Positions 45,301 through 58,009 of a stretch of 64,000 nucleotides of DNA are shown one piece after another. How positions within the stretch are numbered: the stretch's first letter is position 1; the number at the start of each line of letters is the position of its first letter. The notes beneath the pieces were generated by a model, which worked only from the letters and a program-made list of their open reading frames with translations, did no database searches and was not told where the DNA came from. The position numbers and the translations under genes were made by a program. Source of the stretch: Lindgomyces ingoldianus (Eukaryota > Ascomycota > Dothideomycetes > Pleosporales > Lindgomycetaceae); the NCBI RefSeq assembly GCF_010093535.1, contig NW_022985170.1:290016-354015 (forward strand). Direction: 5' to 3'.

Positions 45301-48300
45301 CTATTGAGTAGGCACGCCATTCCCATTTGGGTTAATCTGGGCCTGCGCAACTTGTGCGGCAGCCTGAGTGATGACGTCGGCTTGGTGGACGGCGGCTTGA
45401 ACAACTTGTTGTTCTTCGGGATTAAGGTTTTTGGTGAGGTTTTCATAAAGGGCAGGCTGTTCTTGTTGGAGACCTGCTCATTGTTATTAGTTGTAAGGGG
45501 CATGAAAAGGAGGAGGGTGAATTACGAAGTAAGGCATGCTTAAACATGCTGTAAGGCTCGACTTTATCGAGCGGAGTCTCGAGTAGGCTCTCCTCCTCGA
45601 GTTCGTCGTCCTCCTCCTCGCTCACGGCGGTGAATTTCCGGGCCTGTGTTGAGTTAGTATTCGTTTGCTGTCTCTTGTTATAAGGTTGTTGGACATGCCT
45701 CTTCATTGAGGAACTCTAGATAGGCGGCGGATTCATCCTTAACATCCTCGGCCTCTTCTGCCTCATTGTTCCAATCATTATCCTGCTCCCACTCCTCATC
45801 CTCTTCTTCATCATAGTCGTTGCCAAACTCGAAATTCTCTTCCTTCTTGGCTTCTTCGCGATCTGGACATTTTCACTTAGAAATACTCTTGTTCAAAATG
45901 GAGGGGAGCCCTGCTTACTTTTCATGGCTGCAGGAAGTGTCTGGAAGAGCCGCACGATGCCTTGGAGGAGTCGCGGCCATCCTTGCTGGACGCTGATGGG
46001 GACATCCTGCGCCCTCAAAGTGAGGAGCGCGCAAATTGCTGAGATGCAGAGCTTCTTGTCGTGCACTCGGGTGAAGCTATCAATGCTCGAGAACCAAAGA
46101 CTGAAGAACTTGTTCGTCCAGCCATTGCTCTCGAGCACATGAAGGGCTAACCCTGGGTTATAATAAATCGCATTGATGACAACCTCCATCAAATGAATTC
46201 GAAGCGACTTGACCTTTGGTTCATCGTTGGTGAGGACCGTCATAGTGAGTGCGAGGAACTCAGGGACATAGTCGTCAACGTGACCGCGCATGTTCAACAT
46301 AATGATCTCGGACAACTTGCAGCCGCATATGCGGTCTACACCACCTACCTTATCGTCCTTGAAAATTGTTCTAACCATGTCCACAATGGCTTCGAGATAC
46401 CCTCGGTTTTGGGAGAGCGTCTGTGTGCCGTAGTTGACGAAGTTTTCTAATGCGGGAAGCATATCTATACAGGGTGAGTGTCGTTCTCAGAAATACCAGA
46501 ACAATTGCTTTACCTTCTAGATATAGTTCTGCGCCGGCTTTAAATGTGCGATGGATCAATTCAAAAGCTTGCCACATAGTATTCGATATGCTCTTGGCTG
46601 CGAATGTGCAGCTGTCGATGATCTCGAAAACTTCATTGTACAGATCTGTGAACAGATTAATGACAAAGTAGCACTTCGTACTAGGAAAAATCGCCTACCA
46701 TAGAGCTTATTCTCCAGAGTGATGGTGATGACAGGCATGAGAATAGTCTCCAGATGTAAGAGCACATCGGGAGTGCTCTCCAGGGTCAGGATTAAGGTGC
46801 CGATCGTCTGAAGCACACCGAGAGCGGTAATGCTCTTGTCGTCTAGGAAATCCCCATACTCATTATCATCATCCTTACCCGTTTGACGGTCCAGTAGTTC
46901 TCGGACGATACGCAGATAAGTGTCGCGGAGTTGTTCGCTTAGGGCGACAGCAAATGGTGTCAATTCGGCAGCAAATACTTCGACGAAGTCCTCCATGACG
47001 TTGGCAAGAGCATCCACATCGACTTCATTCGCTAGCTTCAGCAGCTGCTGCATGACTTGAGGAATATTCTGCTGCATATTACTTCGAATGATATCATGCC
47101 GGATCAGTGGCTGAAGTGCTAGCGCAGCCTCGACGCGGACGGGGAGGGCGGGATCCGCCATTGACTCCAAAATGTTGCGGTAAATGATAATTAGATTGTT
47201 CGGGTCCTTGAAATCGAGCGCCTCAAATTTCTCCAAAGTATCGCAGGCACGGGCACGGAGAAAGCCGTGAGGGCTCCGGAACTCGGGGAAGACATGTCGC
47301 ACGAAGAAGTATTCAACCTGGTCCGCAATCGGGCTCTTCTTTGCGAGTATGACTCCAGAAAGGGTTCCAATCATGCGCAGCGCACCTTCCTTCTCCCTGG
47401 CATTCTTTTCGTTATCGGGCGCGGATTCGTATCGGTTTACGATGCCGTTGACAAAGTTCAACACGGTATAGGTTTGTTTTCGTCGGCTCTTGGTGAGTGT
47501 AACAAGGAAGTTCGTAGCGGCAACATCAGGCGCCGATGCCTCTTCGTAAAAATTTAATTTCCTGTGCAGATACTCCTGAGGTTCGGTGTCGAAAAGCTCG
47601 ATATCCTCATCGGATTGGCACAAGACTGGGAAGAGGAGGTGCGAAATGAGGTTTTCTGTGTGGGGCCTCAACAGATTCCACATTGACTTGGGCTTGATGC
47701 ACTCGTCCAGGAAATTAAGCGTGTAGTACAGGCAGGCCTTGGAAAGCCACCCGGTTTTCCCAACCCACTTCTCCACCTGTGTGAGATATCCCTTCAGGAT
47801 TTCAGGCGCAAAGTTAGTGATGAAGTATTTTGCCACCTCGGTGTAGTCAACGTCGTTGTTTTTACCCAAAGTCGCAGGGTTGCCATATCTGAGAATTCTG
47901 TATTAGCCGGCTCGTGCATGTACAACATGCCGTGGAACAACCCACCTGACGTAGAGCCGGTTCAAATTCGCATACGCCCATTTTTTGGCTTTCCACCAGT
48001 GGTTTGTTTCGCGCTCATCCACGTCTTCTGGGAGGGAGCATTCCGGCGGCTCCTTGGCTACAATTGTAAGGAAGAGCGTACACCACCCGACCATGGTTCC
48101 CTGTTCGCGGAGCGACGCCGGGAGATCGAACTGCGTCGCCGTCAGCGTCTACACAGCCATTCCAACGCGGCGAGTGATCTTACATAGATGGCATGCTTGT
48201 ACACCTTCAAGACTGTGCGTAGGATTTCGCCAGCCTCTAGGCTGGTCTCATTGACAAGCGAATTGCCGATGTTGAGCAGCTGCGGGAACGACATGGCCAC

Positions 48301-48947
48301 AATATTGTCAAAGTCGACCCGGTTCTCACCCGACTTGAATCGGTAGATCTTGCAGATTGCCAACAGACACTGCACGCCGGCAAACACCGAGTTGGCGTCT
48401 CCGGCATTCAGCAGCTGTATGGTCATGTCGAGGAAGTTGGGCCATCGCTGGGGGAAGTCGTACGCGAGGATCTTCTGGAGAGTGGGGATGAGCTGGACGC
48501 GCACTTGCGTCTGTGATGCGGCGAGGATGGGCACGAGGCGGTTTCGAAAGGAGTCCTTCTCGTTCTCGGGGATGGGTTTGGCATGGCTGAATTCCTCAGC
48601 GGGGGCCCAGCCCTTCGAGATGCGGTTCTTGAGGTACACGACGGCTGGAGGCGCACAGGCAGTCAGCAAAGCAAAGGCACAGAGAGCAGGGTATGACACG
48701 CGCGGAGGGCACCGTACTTGACAATCGCACGCCGTTGTCCTGCTCGGCCTCGAGGATGTTCAGCAGGGCGTCGGTGAAGCCTGGCTTGTCTTCGGCCTGG
48801 AAGCCGCGGTCAGTGCCATGTCAACATCAACAGTGGCGTGGGAACGGCTGCACCCACATATTTGAGATCGAGCTCGGCCTGTTGCCGGATGGCGGCATTC
48901 GGATCAAGAGTGGCCTGGATGCGGTCCCGCAGGCCAGCAACGTCCAT
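45301..48947 (-). CDS. Importin-7/8-type karyopherin (Sxm1/Nmd5-like)
   Basis: Ten exons: complement(45301..45473, 45526..45643, 45699..45862, 45919..46464, 46514..46645, 46699..47888, 47946..48130, 48184..48644, 48718..48796, 48858..48947). They give 1045 aa, the length of Sxm1/Nmd5 and importin-7/8. The N-terminus MDVAGLRDRIQATLDPNAAI with TVVYLKNRISKGW is the importin-beta N-terminal domain that binds Ran-GTP. The rest is HEAT repeats (for example LPVRVEAALALQPLIRH), then a very acidic segment near 900-970 (YDEEEDEEWEQDND and SEEEDDELEEE), typical of this subfamily. It imports ribosomal and other proteins into the nucleus. All introns are 49-73 bp. The one at 45644-45698 needs a GC donor (GAG|GCATGT) to keep the frame. 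The start at 48947 has a GCCATGG context. Confidence 0.92.
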
Positions 48948-49970
48948 GGCGGCGGCGGGCGTGGGACGTGTGTGGGCTGCGTGTGAGCTGTGAGCACTGG
49001 GCGGAGGGAGGGAGGTGAGGTACGACCAGAGACGGCGGCCTCGAGGACGTGCGGTGAGGCGGGGGAGCCTTGAAAGCGGTGCGAGTTGCGAGCAGCACCA
49101 GGTACGCGCGTGCGAAGAGGTGCGGCCCGTCGAGGGAGTGATGGTGGGCTCTGTGGATGTTTTGTGCCCTGGAATCGGTCGCCCTGCGTGCAGAGACTAG
49201 CTGGAGGGGTTCCAACTGTTAACGAGGGACATGCATTTTCTTGTGGGTGCCAAGGCACGTGGTCTCCGCTCCACTACCGGCAGGCATCCTGCGCTGCTGC
49301 ACACCTGCTGCAACCCGCTGGCCGCCTCACTGCCTAGGTACCTATGTATGAACCTCGATCTCCTATCGTGAGCCGCCGTCTTGTCCTGGGGCCCCGACAT
49401 CAGACTGCTCGACTGTCTCTCTCCGGGTCTCAGGAAGCGACAGCCCACCACAAACTGTCCAATCAAGCCACATCGGCGCTCTCCGGCCCTCTGATGCCTC
49501 AGGGCCTGGCCTGCATCAGATATACATGCCATCACATTTCATATCCTCAATTGTGAACCTGCGTTTAACCCCGTCGTATCAAGTCCCATGCTAACGTCGG
49601 GCGTACGTGATATTGCCGTCTTACTCTGTCCTACTGGATGTACACCCAAGTGGCCGAATCGGGCTAGCCGCCAGGCACCGTGCCCAACCCAGACCATACG
49701 CCTCTTTGACATTTAGCAGCGCGAACTGCTATGCACCACAGGGCAGAGGGGGTCAAGGTTATCTTCGTGTCAGGCAGTATCTACCTTTGTCACTCGTCCA
49801 TGCTGAGAATCACGACCCGGAAGCCCTAATCCCACTTGAAACTCCACCAACTACCGTACACATGCTCTTTGCTCCTCGAATCAGCCTCGCCAACCTATAA
49901 TGCATTCCCATATACTCGATCCGAAACTCGGTCGGCATCCGACGCCCTCGCCATGCTGGAATGAAACCGT
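48948..49970. other. Intergenic, promoter of the importin gene
   Basis: 1.0 kb, GC-rich near the importin start, holding also the SKI2 3' UTR. Several overlapping frames on both strands carry no recognisable sequence. Confidence 0.5.
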
Positions 49971-52900
49971 CTACAGGTATAAGCTTGCGCAATTACAGAT
50001 GTCCCTGTTTCGCACTGTCAGCGTCCTGTTCGTCGAGAAACTTGTTGGAACATACCGTTTAATTAGCTCCTGGCATGTCCCCATCTTCTGGAACAAAGTT
50101 GGGTCGCCAATGATTCGAGCCGCATTCTTAACCTCTCTACATGTTTCGTCTAGGCGGGTGATGATCCGGACAATGGTGCCTTCCATGACGTCGGTCAAGT
50201 CCGTGATGCGATTGAACGACATGCCCCTCGCCCATTCATACACCACCTCCACCATTCCGAAACGCGGTTTGCTGACAAAATCGTTGGAGTCGTCTGAGGA
50301 GAGAATGACCTGATGAACTGTTTGGAGGTGATTGACTTTTTCTGAAATCTCGACTATTTTGGCCATGCCGCGTTCAAGACTTGCTGTGAGACTTGGTTCA
50401 ATGTCTGTCTTCTCTTGAAATACGAAAGCTGAGAGTAATGCAACGATCTCTTCGGGAGCGTACTCTGCGAGGACGTTTTCTAAGATCAGTTCGGTTAGCA
50501 CGAGCTCATCAGCCGAGTGAATCTGATGACCATGTTAGCAACGATATTGCACCTCAACGGTTGCGTATTCTACCTCGCAAGCAACTTTGCCCTTGAGCTC
50601 TACCCTACTGCTCTCATCAACGAAGCCGAGATCTTTTAGTACAGATATTCTCTGCTCATAGTCGGGTAGTAGTTGAAGGTTCTGATCCGACATGAGCTGC
50701 CGAAGCTGCAGAATGTTTTCCTTGATGATCCATTCATCATGTTCCATCGCAAACTGAATTAGTCAGCCTAGGGTTACAATATCAAGATCGAGATTTTGCT
50801 TGGACGTACGTGCTTTAAGAAATCAGGGCACTTCAAGCACTCCCGACGCGTCGCGACCTCTCCTTCCCTCCGCCGTGCCTCATCAAGTTCTCGGAAAGCG
50901 AGGGTCTTGATTCTACCCCAATCGTACTCATCCCAATCATTGTAGTCCCATGACTTGCAAAGTGGTATGAATTGGTCTCTAGCAAGGTCGAGAGCTTCTT
51001 AAAATATGCCATCAGTGAGAAAGAACGATATTGGTGAAACAGAGATCTTACCTTTTCTCTTGTTCAAGTTCTGGATGTGCTCTGGGATGTCGATGATGGT
51101 CCTTGTAAAACACTCAATGTCATTTAAAGGAATAAGAGCTGGTTTAAGAATCCATTCCTTTTCATTCGTAGGTAAGTGCCTGAAGAACATTGCAAACGGA
51201 GCAAGATATGGCAAGAGGTCGTCAGCTTTCCTCTGACGGTTCTGGCAAATCTCGAGGATTTTGACCGTGGGCTCATTCCCTTTGCTGGTGCCTTCTTGTA
51301 GTAACATCCCAATTGTCCTCAAGCCATCCTAATGCTGTTAGTGAGCAAAAATGGTATGTTCAAACTCCAAACTTACCTTTTTGTAGACTACCAAGCGCTT
51401 TGGACCGAGGACTCGCCTCCCGACTGGATTGGTAAGCAGTCCCAAATGCAACTCGTTAGTCAATCGCTGATAGTTCATGCAAGCTTGATGGCACAATTCA
51501 AGGTCAACGTCGCAAGTTTTGCAGGACTCGCGCTTCACCTTCTCGAGGTCATCTTCAGACAGTTTGACCTTCTTCTCGTGTTCCGGAAGCAGGGCCTGTG
51601 TTGCGTTCTCGCTAAAGCTTCGTTTTATCATCTCCTCGATCTTCAGCGCTTCTACCCGAAGAAGATTGAGCATCATATTGTACGTTAGCCTGAATTGTGA
51701 TCTTAACTTTGTGGGATCTCCGAGAATCATTTGCCGGAGTCTTGACACTTGCGGCGCTTCATCTGCTCCCTGAGTCACGATAATGACGGAACCGACGGGG
51801 TCTAACCCTCTTCGCCCAGCTCTGCCAGCCATTTGAGTATATTCGCCAGGGAGGAGGTCTCGGAAGCTGCGCCCATCATGTTTACGGAAACCGGAAAATA
51901 CTACAGTCCTCGTTGGGAGGTTGAGGCCCATGGCGAATGTTTCCGTGGCAAACAACACTTTTACTAAAGTCTTTGCAAACAAGATCTCAACTACTTCTTT
52001 GACGATGGGTAGCATGCCGCCATGATGAACTGCGATACCGCGGCTGAGCAATTCCCTCAAGCGTCGAATTTGGGGGAGTTCTCTATCTTCCGGAGTTAGT
52101 CGAGCAATTGATTTTTCAATTGTCATGTGAATGGCGCTCTTCTCGGCAGCAGTGCAGAAATCAAGATTCGAAAGAGCGTTCGCGTTCTCTTCGCATCGCT
52201 TCTTTGAAAAGACGAAAATACAGGCCGGAAGGAGGTCCTTATTGCGGAGGTGCTGGACAAGATGAACCCAGATATTTCGATCCTGAGCAGCTGTAGTCCT
52301 GCCCCCACCGCGGCCCGTCCTGGCGATGTTGCCTCGTCCTCTCTGTAGCTGTTGGCTACCGCCTCGCGGAGTGCCGCCTCGCTGAGTTCCTTGCTGGCCC
52401 CTGGTTCGTCCGTTTCCAGCAGGGCCGGCTCTTCCTCGGTTACTACTTCTTCCACCAGGTGCTTCGTCCTTAGCCGGGGGGGCTTTAACTTTGTCTCTGC
52501 CAGAAAGCGCATCGTTTGCATCCTTCCAGCCGCTTTCAACGAACTTCTTGTCTGCGGTGACAATCTTGTGCATCGCCTTGTTGGCCCAGAGATAGTGTTC
52601 CAGGGGTACTGGGCGTTTTGGGGTGGATATAACATATATATCCTTTTTCTTTGTTCGTCCCACCCATGAAGCGAACTCGTAAGTGTTTGGCACTGTCGCC
52701 GACAGCAGTATGAGCGTGGCGTGCTCTGGAAGCATGATGATAACTTCCTCCCACACTACGCCTCGCTCAAGGTCGTTGACGTAGTGGACTTCGTCGAATA
52801 TGACAAACTCAACGTCTCTGATAAGATCAGCTCCGCGATATAGCATGCTTCGAAGAATCTCAGTGGTCATAATCAGACAGCTGGCTTCCGGCCGGATCTG

Positions 52901-54085
52901 CACATCTCCGGTAAGGATGCCAACATCGTCAAACGTAAGGCGAAAGTCACGGAATTTCTGGTTGCTAAGAGCTTTGATCGGTGAAGTGTAGATGGCCTTG
53001 GTCATATGTTTCGCTGCTAATGCAATAGCGTATTCTGCAACGACAGTTTTGCCTGCAGATGTATGCGCCGCGACAAAGACCGAGTCGCCGTGCTCAAGAT
53101 GGTAAACGGCTTCCTTTTGAAAAGTATCCAATTCAAATGGCCATTGCCGCGCCATTTCAGGAACAAGCTCACCGAAGTTCGTAATCTCACGGTTCACGTC
53201 GACCATGTGGGCCCACTCTTTTGTACCTTGCCTGGTAGAAGCCAATGCAAGAGGCCCATGGGGAGCTAAGGCAGGGAACTCAACTGGAAGTAAAGAATCG
53301 ATTTCGTCATCACCTTGCGCTTCACCCTTGTCGAGTAACACATGGCTGTTCATCGCTTTGTCATCAATCCCATCATCTTCGACAGCTTTTTCGTTCGCGG
53401 CTGAAGCTGACTCCTCTCCCAATGTTTTCTCGACTTCTTCAGCAGCCTTTAGGTTTACAGCAGCCTTCTTGTTAAAATCAAGACCTCTACTAAATCCTGG
53501 AGGGATTTCCAGGAGGCCAGCTTCAGCACTAAAGTCAATGACCCTGTCTAGGCCACTGGAATTCTTAGCCTTGGCGTTCTCTTGACGTAGAATGGCCTCG
53601 TCCTCGATGGCCGCGATAGTCTCTACTCCGTCGAGTCCACCTGGAGCAAAAGGAAAAAAGCCGGATGCGCCGCGGACAAACTCCGCCCTGTTGGCGGGCT
53701 TCCTTAGAAGTGAAGTGGAGTTCTTGGCAGTAGCGGAACTTGCTGGTACTGTGACCTCTTTATATCCTGTTACCCGGCCTTCAAGTCCCTCCCGAGTGAA
53801 ACGGATGATGGTGCGAGTCTGGCTTGGTGCGATGTCAAAAAGGCCACGGTAATCGGTCGGAGCATCCCAGCGCTGCTGTAACCGATTCAGCCATTGCGTG
53901 TTAAACGAGGCTGACGGCGTAAGGAACTCTTGTTCGAGTTCTTGCTTCACAGCTTCTTGGGTTTTTCTCAGTCGTTTGTGTGGGCGTTGTTCTTTTAGGA
54001 GTGAGTCTACCCAGCCTGGATTCTCTGTGCTATTGCCAGTACCGATCAGGCGAACCTTCTCAAGCGCCGCCTGGATGCCCTCCAT
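49971..54085 (-). CDS. SKI2: Ski2 DExH-box RNA helicase of the Ski complex
   Basis: Six exons, complement(49971..50004, 50056..50522, 50574..50753, 50810..50997, 51052..51328, 51377..54085), give 1284 aa, nearly the yeast length. I chose the ATG at 54085 (MEGIQAALEKV), the first in the frame. Landmarks: QELEQEFLTPS near the N-terminus; Q-motif region FELDTFQKEAV; Walker A AHTSAGKT at about 340-347; DEVH at about 430; LLSATVPN; then, between the RecA domains, a disordered Arg/Gly-rich insert at about 540-600; motif VI QMAGRAGRRG; the arch with CKTCDVDLELCHQACMNYQRL; and a C-terminal winged-helix and ratchet ending KRDICNCASLYL. The final intron leaves a 34 bp last exon. The Ski complex feeds mRNA 3' ends into the cytoplasmic exosome. 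It is tandem with the CSM3 gene upstream. Confidence 0.95.
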
Positions 54086-54359
54086 CTTGACGCGTGGTGA
54101 GTGGCTCTTCCACAAAGGCTGTGTTCTGATGCCAAATTCGTTGGTCGTGTTGTTCAGCAAACCCCCTCGGCGAAAAGAGGACCGACCCACTTTGCCAAGG
54201 CTAAACTGTCAGTTGCAACTCCTCCACGCACAGTCACGTCTATTTCAGGTGGGCACTAACAACTTTCTGCATGATGAGATATACATTATCGCGGTGCCCT
54301 GACGTACATCTCGCGGGTGCGCCTCGCTATGCAGGAATAGAAGAACTGCCCGCATGAAT

Positions 54360-55289
54360 TTACCACATCCCCTCCAATTCTGCCATAGCTTCCATGTCAT
54401 CGGCAAAAGGATCTCCCTCAATATCCGCTGTCTTTGGTAGCAACGATGCTACTGGCGTGGGAGCAAAAGTCGGTTCTGTACTTTCCGCAAGCAACGCATC
54501 TAGCTCGTCCTCTCCAGGCCCGTCACCATCTAATATGTCATTCGGACCCCTTGGTTGGTTTGATGCCTTGCCCTGCTCTGTTTCCCGTGGAGAATGAACA
54601 GTGTGTTCTGCCGTGTTCCCTGATGGGATATCGTCCATCCGATCTGTTCCAGGCACATTCGACTTATCTGGTGCAGAGACAACATTCTCGTCTGAATCGA
54701 TTTCCGTGGTGTGTTTGGGCTTCCCCTCATCTATCCACTCCTTCCTCATAAATTGTATGCGCTTTGTGTGCCCCAGCTTCTCGATCATGGCTAGCCCATC
54801 TGCGAATTTAGCCCGAGGGTAGAGATCGTCCAACCACAACTGATACATGTTCAACATTCGGGCAACATCTCCATACTTTGAATGTGTCAGCGGCTGGAAA
54901 TCGTGATAGAAATATGAACTGACTTCGTGACCCTTTCCTTTGAATCTGAGGCGCTCCTTGCAGATCCTTCTAAGTCTAGGAACGCCACCTACGGAGAGTA
55001 GTCTATACTGAATGAGTAAATAATATATCTTGGATCTGGCGTACAGTGCATGCACAAACCTATTGTCATCGAGCTTGGGAATCGGTTGCCGCTTTTTTAC
55101 AATCTTGATCTCTTCATCGATGCCCAATCCAGAATCGGTTGCCGCCGCCTTCGGCCTGCTCTCTACCTCCTGTCTTGGTTGAATATTGCTCGTATCGAAA
55201 GCGTCTTCGCCGTTTATGATGCCGTTGAGAATGTCATCCAGTTCATCAGCAGTCGGCACGTTTGGGGGAGGAGTTGTCAAGGCCATCAT
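54360..55289 (-). CDS. CSM3: Replication fork protection protein Csm3/Swi3
   Basis: Three exons, complement(54360..54875, 54924..55002, 55060..55289), give 274 aa. Both introns (48 and 57 bp) are multiples of three and open, so an unspliced frame runs through; the splice sites GTCAGT/AAG and GTTTGT/TATAG remove two stretches foreign to the family. The spliced core reads IPKLDDNRLLS, GVPRLRRICKERLRFKGKGHE, YGDVARMLNMYQLWLDDLYPRAKFADGLAMIEKLGH and WIDEGKP, which is the Swi3 domain. The acidic C-terminus has GPGEDELDALLAE and DPFADDMEAMAEL, an RPA- or partner-binding type tail. Csm3 with Tof1 forms the Timeless-Tipin complex at replication forks. The frame stays open upstream of 55289 to about 55380 without an ATG, so an extra 5' exon is possible. 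Confidence 0.85.
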   Translation of the reverse strand: MMALTTPPPNVPTADELDDILNGIINGEDAFDTSNIQPRQEVESRPKAAATDSGLGIDEEIKIVKKRQPIPKLDDNRFVHALYARSKIYYLLIQYRLLSVGGVPRLRRICKERLRFKGKGHEVSSYFYHDFQPLTHSKYGDVARMLNMYQLWLDDLYPRAKFADGLAMIEKLGHTKRIQFMRKEWIDEGKPKHTTEIDSDENVVSAPDKSNVPGTDRMDDIPSGNTAEHTVHSPRETEQGKASNQPRGPNDILDGDGPGEDELDALLAESTEPTFAPTPVASLLPKTADIEGDPFADDMEAMAELEGMW

Positions 55290-55778
55290 GTCTCCCCCCA
55301 AGGCTGTGAGACGAATGGAGTCAATGTCGGGCAGGCTATCTCTAGAAACAGATCGGCGGTGGTTGGACTGGTTTTGTTGCCTTCGCAGTCCCCAACAGGA
55401 TTAAGATGCATGGAAACATTCATTAACGAAAGACGCGCTGGAACGCGTGTCGAGGCGATGAGCTATGACATAGTGCGTGCCAAGACAGCCAGCCGACAAT
55501 AGCGTGAAACCTTATTTAGAACTTCAGTCGAGCCGACAGGGTCTTGCACCACCACGAAAAGTTTCATTCACGCAGCTGGTGGTTTGCCTATCGCTCTTGT
55601 GCTCAAGCACTTTCACCACTTCACGTGCTCAATTGAGGAAGACGTTGTGATGAGGAGAGTTTTCTAGCCAGCTCAAATCCCGCGCTGCGTATCTGCTTGC
55701 CTCCGTCCACCCAACACCTGGACAGCTACTTAGCAGACTGAAAGAACCGCGGATACTGTTCTGTACTTATACTTCATC
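55290..55778. promoter_or_regulatory. Divergent promoter between CSM3 and the THO subunit gene
   Basis: 489 bp between two outward start codons. The bases just upstream of 55380 continue the CSM3 frame without a start codon. Confidence 0.5.
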
Positions 55779-58009
55779 ATGGCCGCATCTGATACAGCAC
55801 TTGTCGGCGCCACAACTGCCAAACTCGAGGAGTTACTGCAACGTGCGCGGACAATCAAGCAAGCCACCTCAATTGACCCGCCCTTGCAAGTATCTAAACT
55901 TGCTACAAATAACGAGAGTCTTCTAGGCCCGACTGTAGAAGCCTCAGATTCCCATATGATTGCCATCGAGGGTGCAGCAAAACATGTATTCTACAGTATC
56001 CTGGCAAGTACCACTTTCACGCTCGATCAACTTGTCGCTAACAATCAGTAGGCTTCCGCTCTAATAGACGATCCTTCCTTTGTCTCCATTTGGAATCTTC
56101 TCGACATCCTCCAATATTGTGGGGACAGAGGTAAGTGCGTTCGGGATTTGAAGGCGATGGTGGCGCTAATTGGCCCAGACGAGTGTTCCTCATCACTGGT
56201 TTTACTACTCATTGAGGAGCTACTCGACGATCGAGATCTCGATGGCTGTAAAATCGTCTTCAATTATCTCGAGTCTCGAAGAGAAACCATCATTGCGGTA
56301 CTTGTGTCTCTAGACCTTAGAGTAATTGTTCAAACTGCTAACAGTTATAAGCATAACTCGAAGAACAAGGATCTGGTTATCCTACGTTCATGCAATGAGC
56401 TCCTCCGCCGACTGTCCCGAGCTGATGACGCCGTCTTCTGCGGTCGAGTCTATGTCTTCCTGTTCCAAAGCTTTCCCCTGGGCGACAAGAGTTCTGTCAA
56501 TCTGCGGGGAACTTTCCATGTCGAGAACGTCACCACGTTTGAGGACTATTTGAAGACTGAGGATGAGGATGAGGATAGTATGCAGGTGGACAGTAGTCTC
56601 TCTGTCAAAGATGTCAAAGATGCCAGATCAACGCCAAAGTCTGAAGAGAGGGACAGCAAACTAACAACTGTAAAGCCTGAAGGACAAAAGTCCACTGCGA
56701 TGGACATCAACGAACTCTACTCGTACTTCTGGTCTATGCAAGGGTCGTTCTCGAATCCTCCTAGGCTTTTCGAAGGGGATAACTTTAAGCAATTTCAAAA
56801 GAATCTGGAGGCTACGCTCACGAAGTTCAAGGAAGTTCCCAAGGTCATACAGACTGGAGACTCGGACAGCAAGAGAGGCACGAAGCGGAAATTAGATGAC
56901 GACAACAACGAACTGGCAAGCACTTTCAATCCAAAGTACCTCACTAGCCGCGATCTATTCAAGCTTGAGGTACGTTTGATGCCGCCCCCAATTAGCTCGG
57001 AGCCTCGCCTAACTGCAAACAGCTGAGCGACCTTGCCTTCCAACGGCACATCCTAGTGCAGGCACTCATTCTGATTGACTTCCTCTTCTCATTGACAGAG
57101 AAGGCGAAAAAGAAACCATACTATCTAAATGCACAGAAAGCGATGCAGTACAGCTACACACTTCGCGACGAGGATGTAAGCCCTTGCCACCCCTCCCCCG
57201 GCCCCAAACCTTTCGCTGTGCCACCATATCATCATCCTTTCGGCTGACCACAAAGCGCAGGCCGAGTGGGCGTTGGGCATCAAGAACTCCATCGCAAATT
57301 ACCTGCAGGATGGGCCGGATGGCAAATTCTACTATCGAATGGTGGATACCGTCCTCTCACGCGATAAGAACTGGGTTAGGTGGAAAATGGAGAATTGCCA
57401 GCCCTTTACTCGTGATAGAGTCCCCACAAAAGATTTCCTGGTTGCGAAATCTGGGGCATCGAAAGGAGTCAACAGCAGGAAAATCTCTAAGCCCTGGAGT
57501 GAAGATGGGACTCTGGGGTTTCTCAGCAGCACAGACGACGAAAAGGGGCTGAGGCAGCTGAGGCAGCTGAAGCTAGCTCAGAGGTACGTTCCGCTCGTCC
57601 GATAACCATGCTATAGCCCATGTGCTCACGAGAGGTCAGACTAGATGTGCCAAGTGCAGAGACATATGTGAGTCGCGTTCCATTCACAGAGCCGGGCCAG
57701 GAGATAGACCAGGAGATGGTTACATCGGAAGAGGAAAAGCGCCAGAAGGAGGAGCATAAAACAAGCAACACATGGCGAGCGCTTCGCATAGCCTCGAGGA
57801 GCCGGCTGAGCTTATTCGACAGGCTGGAGGATGGTAAACCTCTGGAGAGGCTCTTTCAGCCGGTCACCTCGATTGAGGCGGCAGGCGAAGACAATGCGCC
57901 CACAGGTCCGGAAGGCAGGGATTCAGTTCCGCAAGAACAACATCAAAGCGTCGAGGAGCAGCGGGCCGACCAACGGAGTCAAGTGACAGCGGACGCGGCG
58001 GCGGAGTAG
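55779..58009 (+). CDS. HPR1: THO complex subunit Hpr1/THOC1
   Basis: Six exons (55779..56007, 56068..56130, 56179..56969, 57023..57175, 57261..57583, 57640..58009) give 642 aa. Exon 1 begins MAASDTALVGATTAKLEELL and includes IDPPLQVS and the block IAIEGAAKHVFYSIL. A TAG interrupts the simple continuation. A 60 bp intron with donor GTACCA and acceptor AATAG restores NDPSFVSIWNLLDILQYCGDRDE. Family blocks follow: LLIEELLDDRDLDGCKIVFNYLESRR, LRSCNELLRRLSRADDAVFCGRV, FLFQSFPLGDKSSVNLRG, and after a charged linker LSDLAFQRHILVQALILIDFL and WVRWKMENCQPF. The last 120 residues are polar. The THO complex couples transcription elongation to mRNP packaging and export in the nucleus. It is transcribed away from CSM3. 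Confidence 0.9.

Noticed and set aside
55981..56067. Apparent nonsense codon (TAG) in the THO subunit gene
   Set aside because: A 60 bp GT-AG intron (56008-56067) removes it and restores the conserved DPSFVSIWNLLDIL block in frame.
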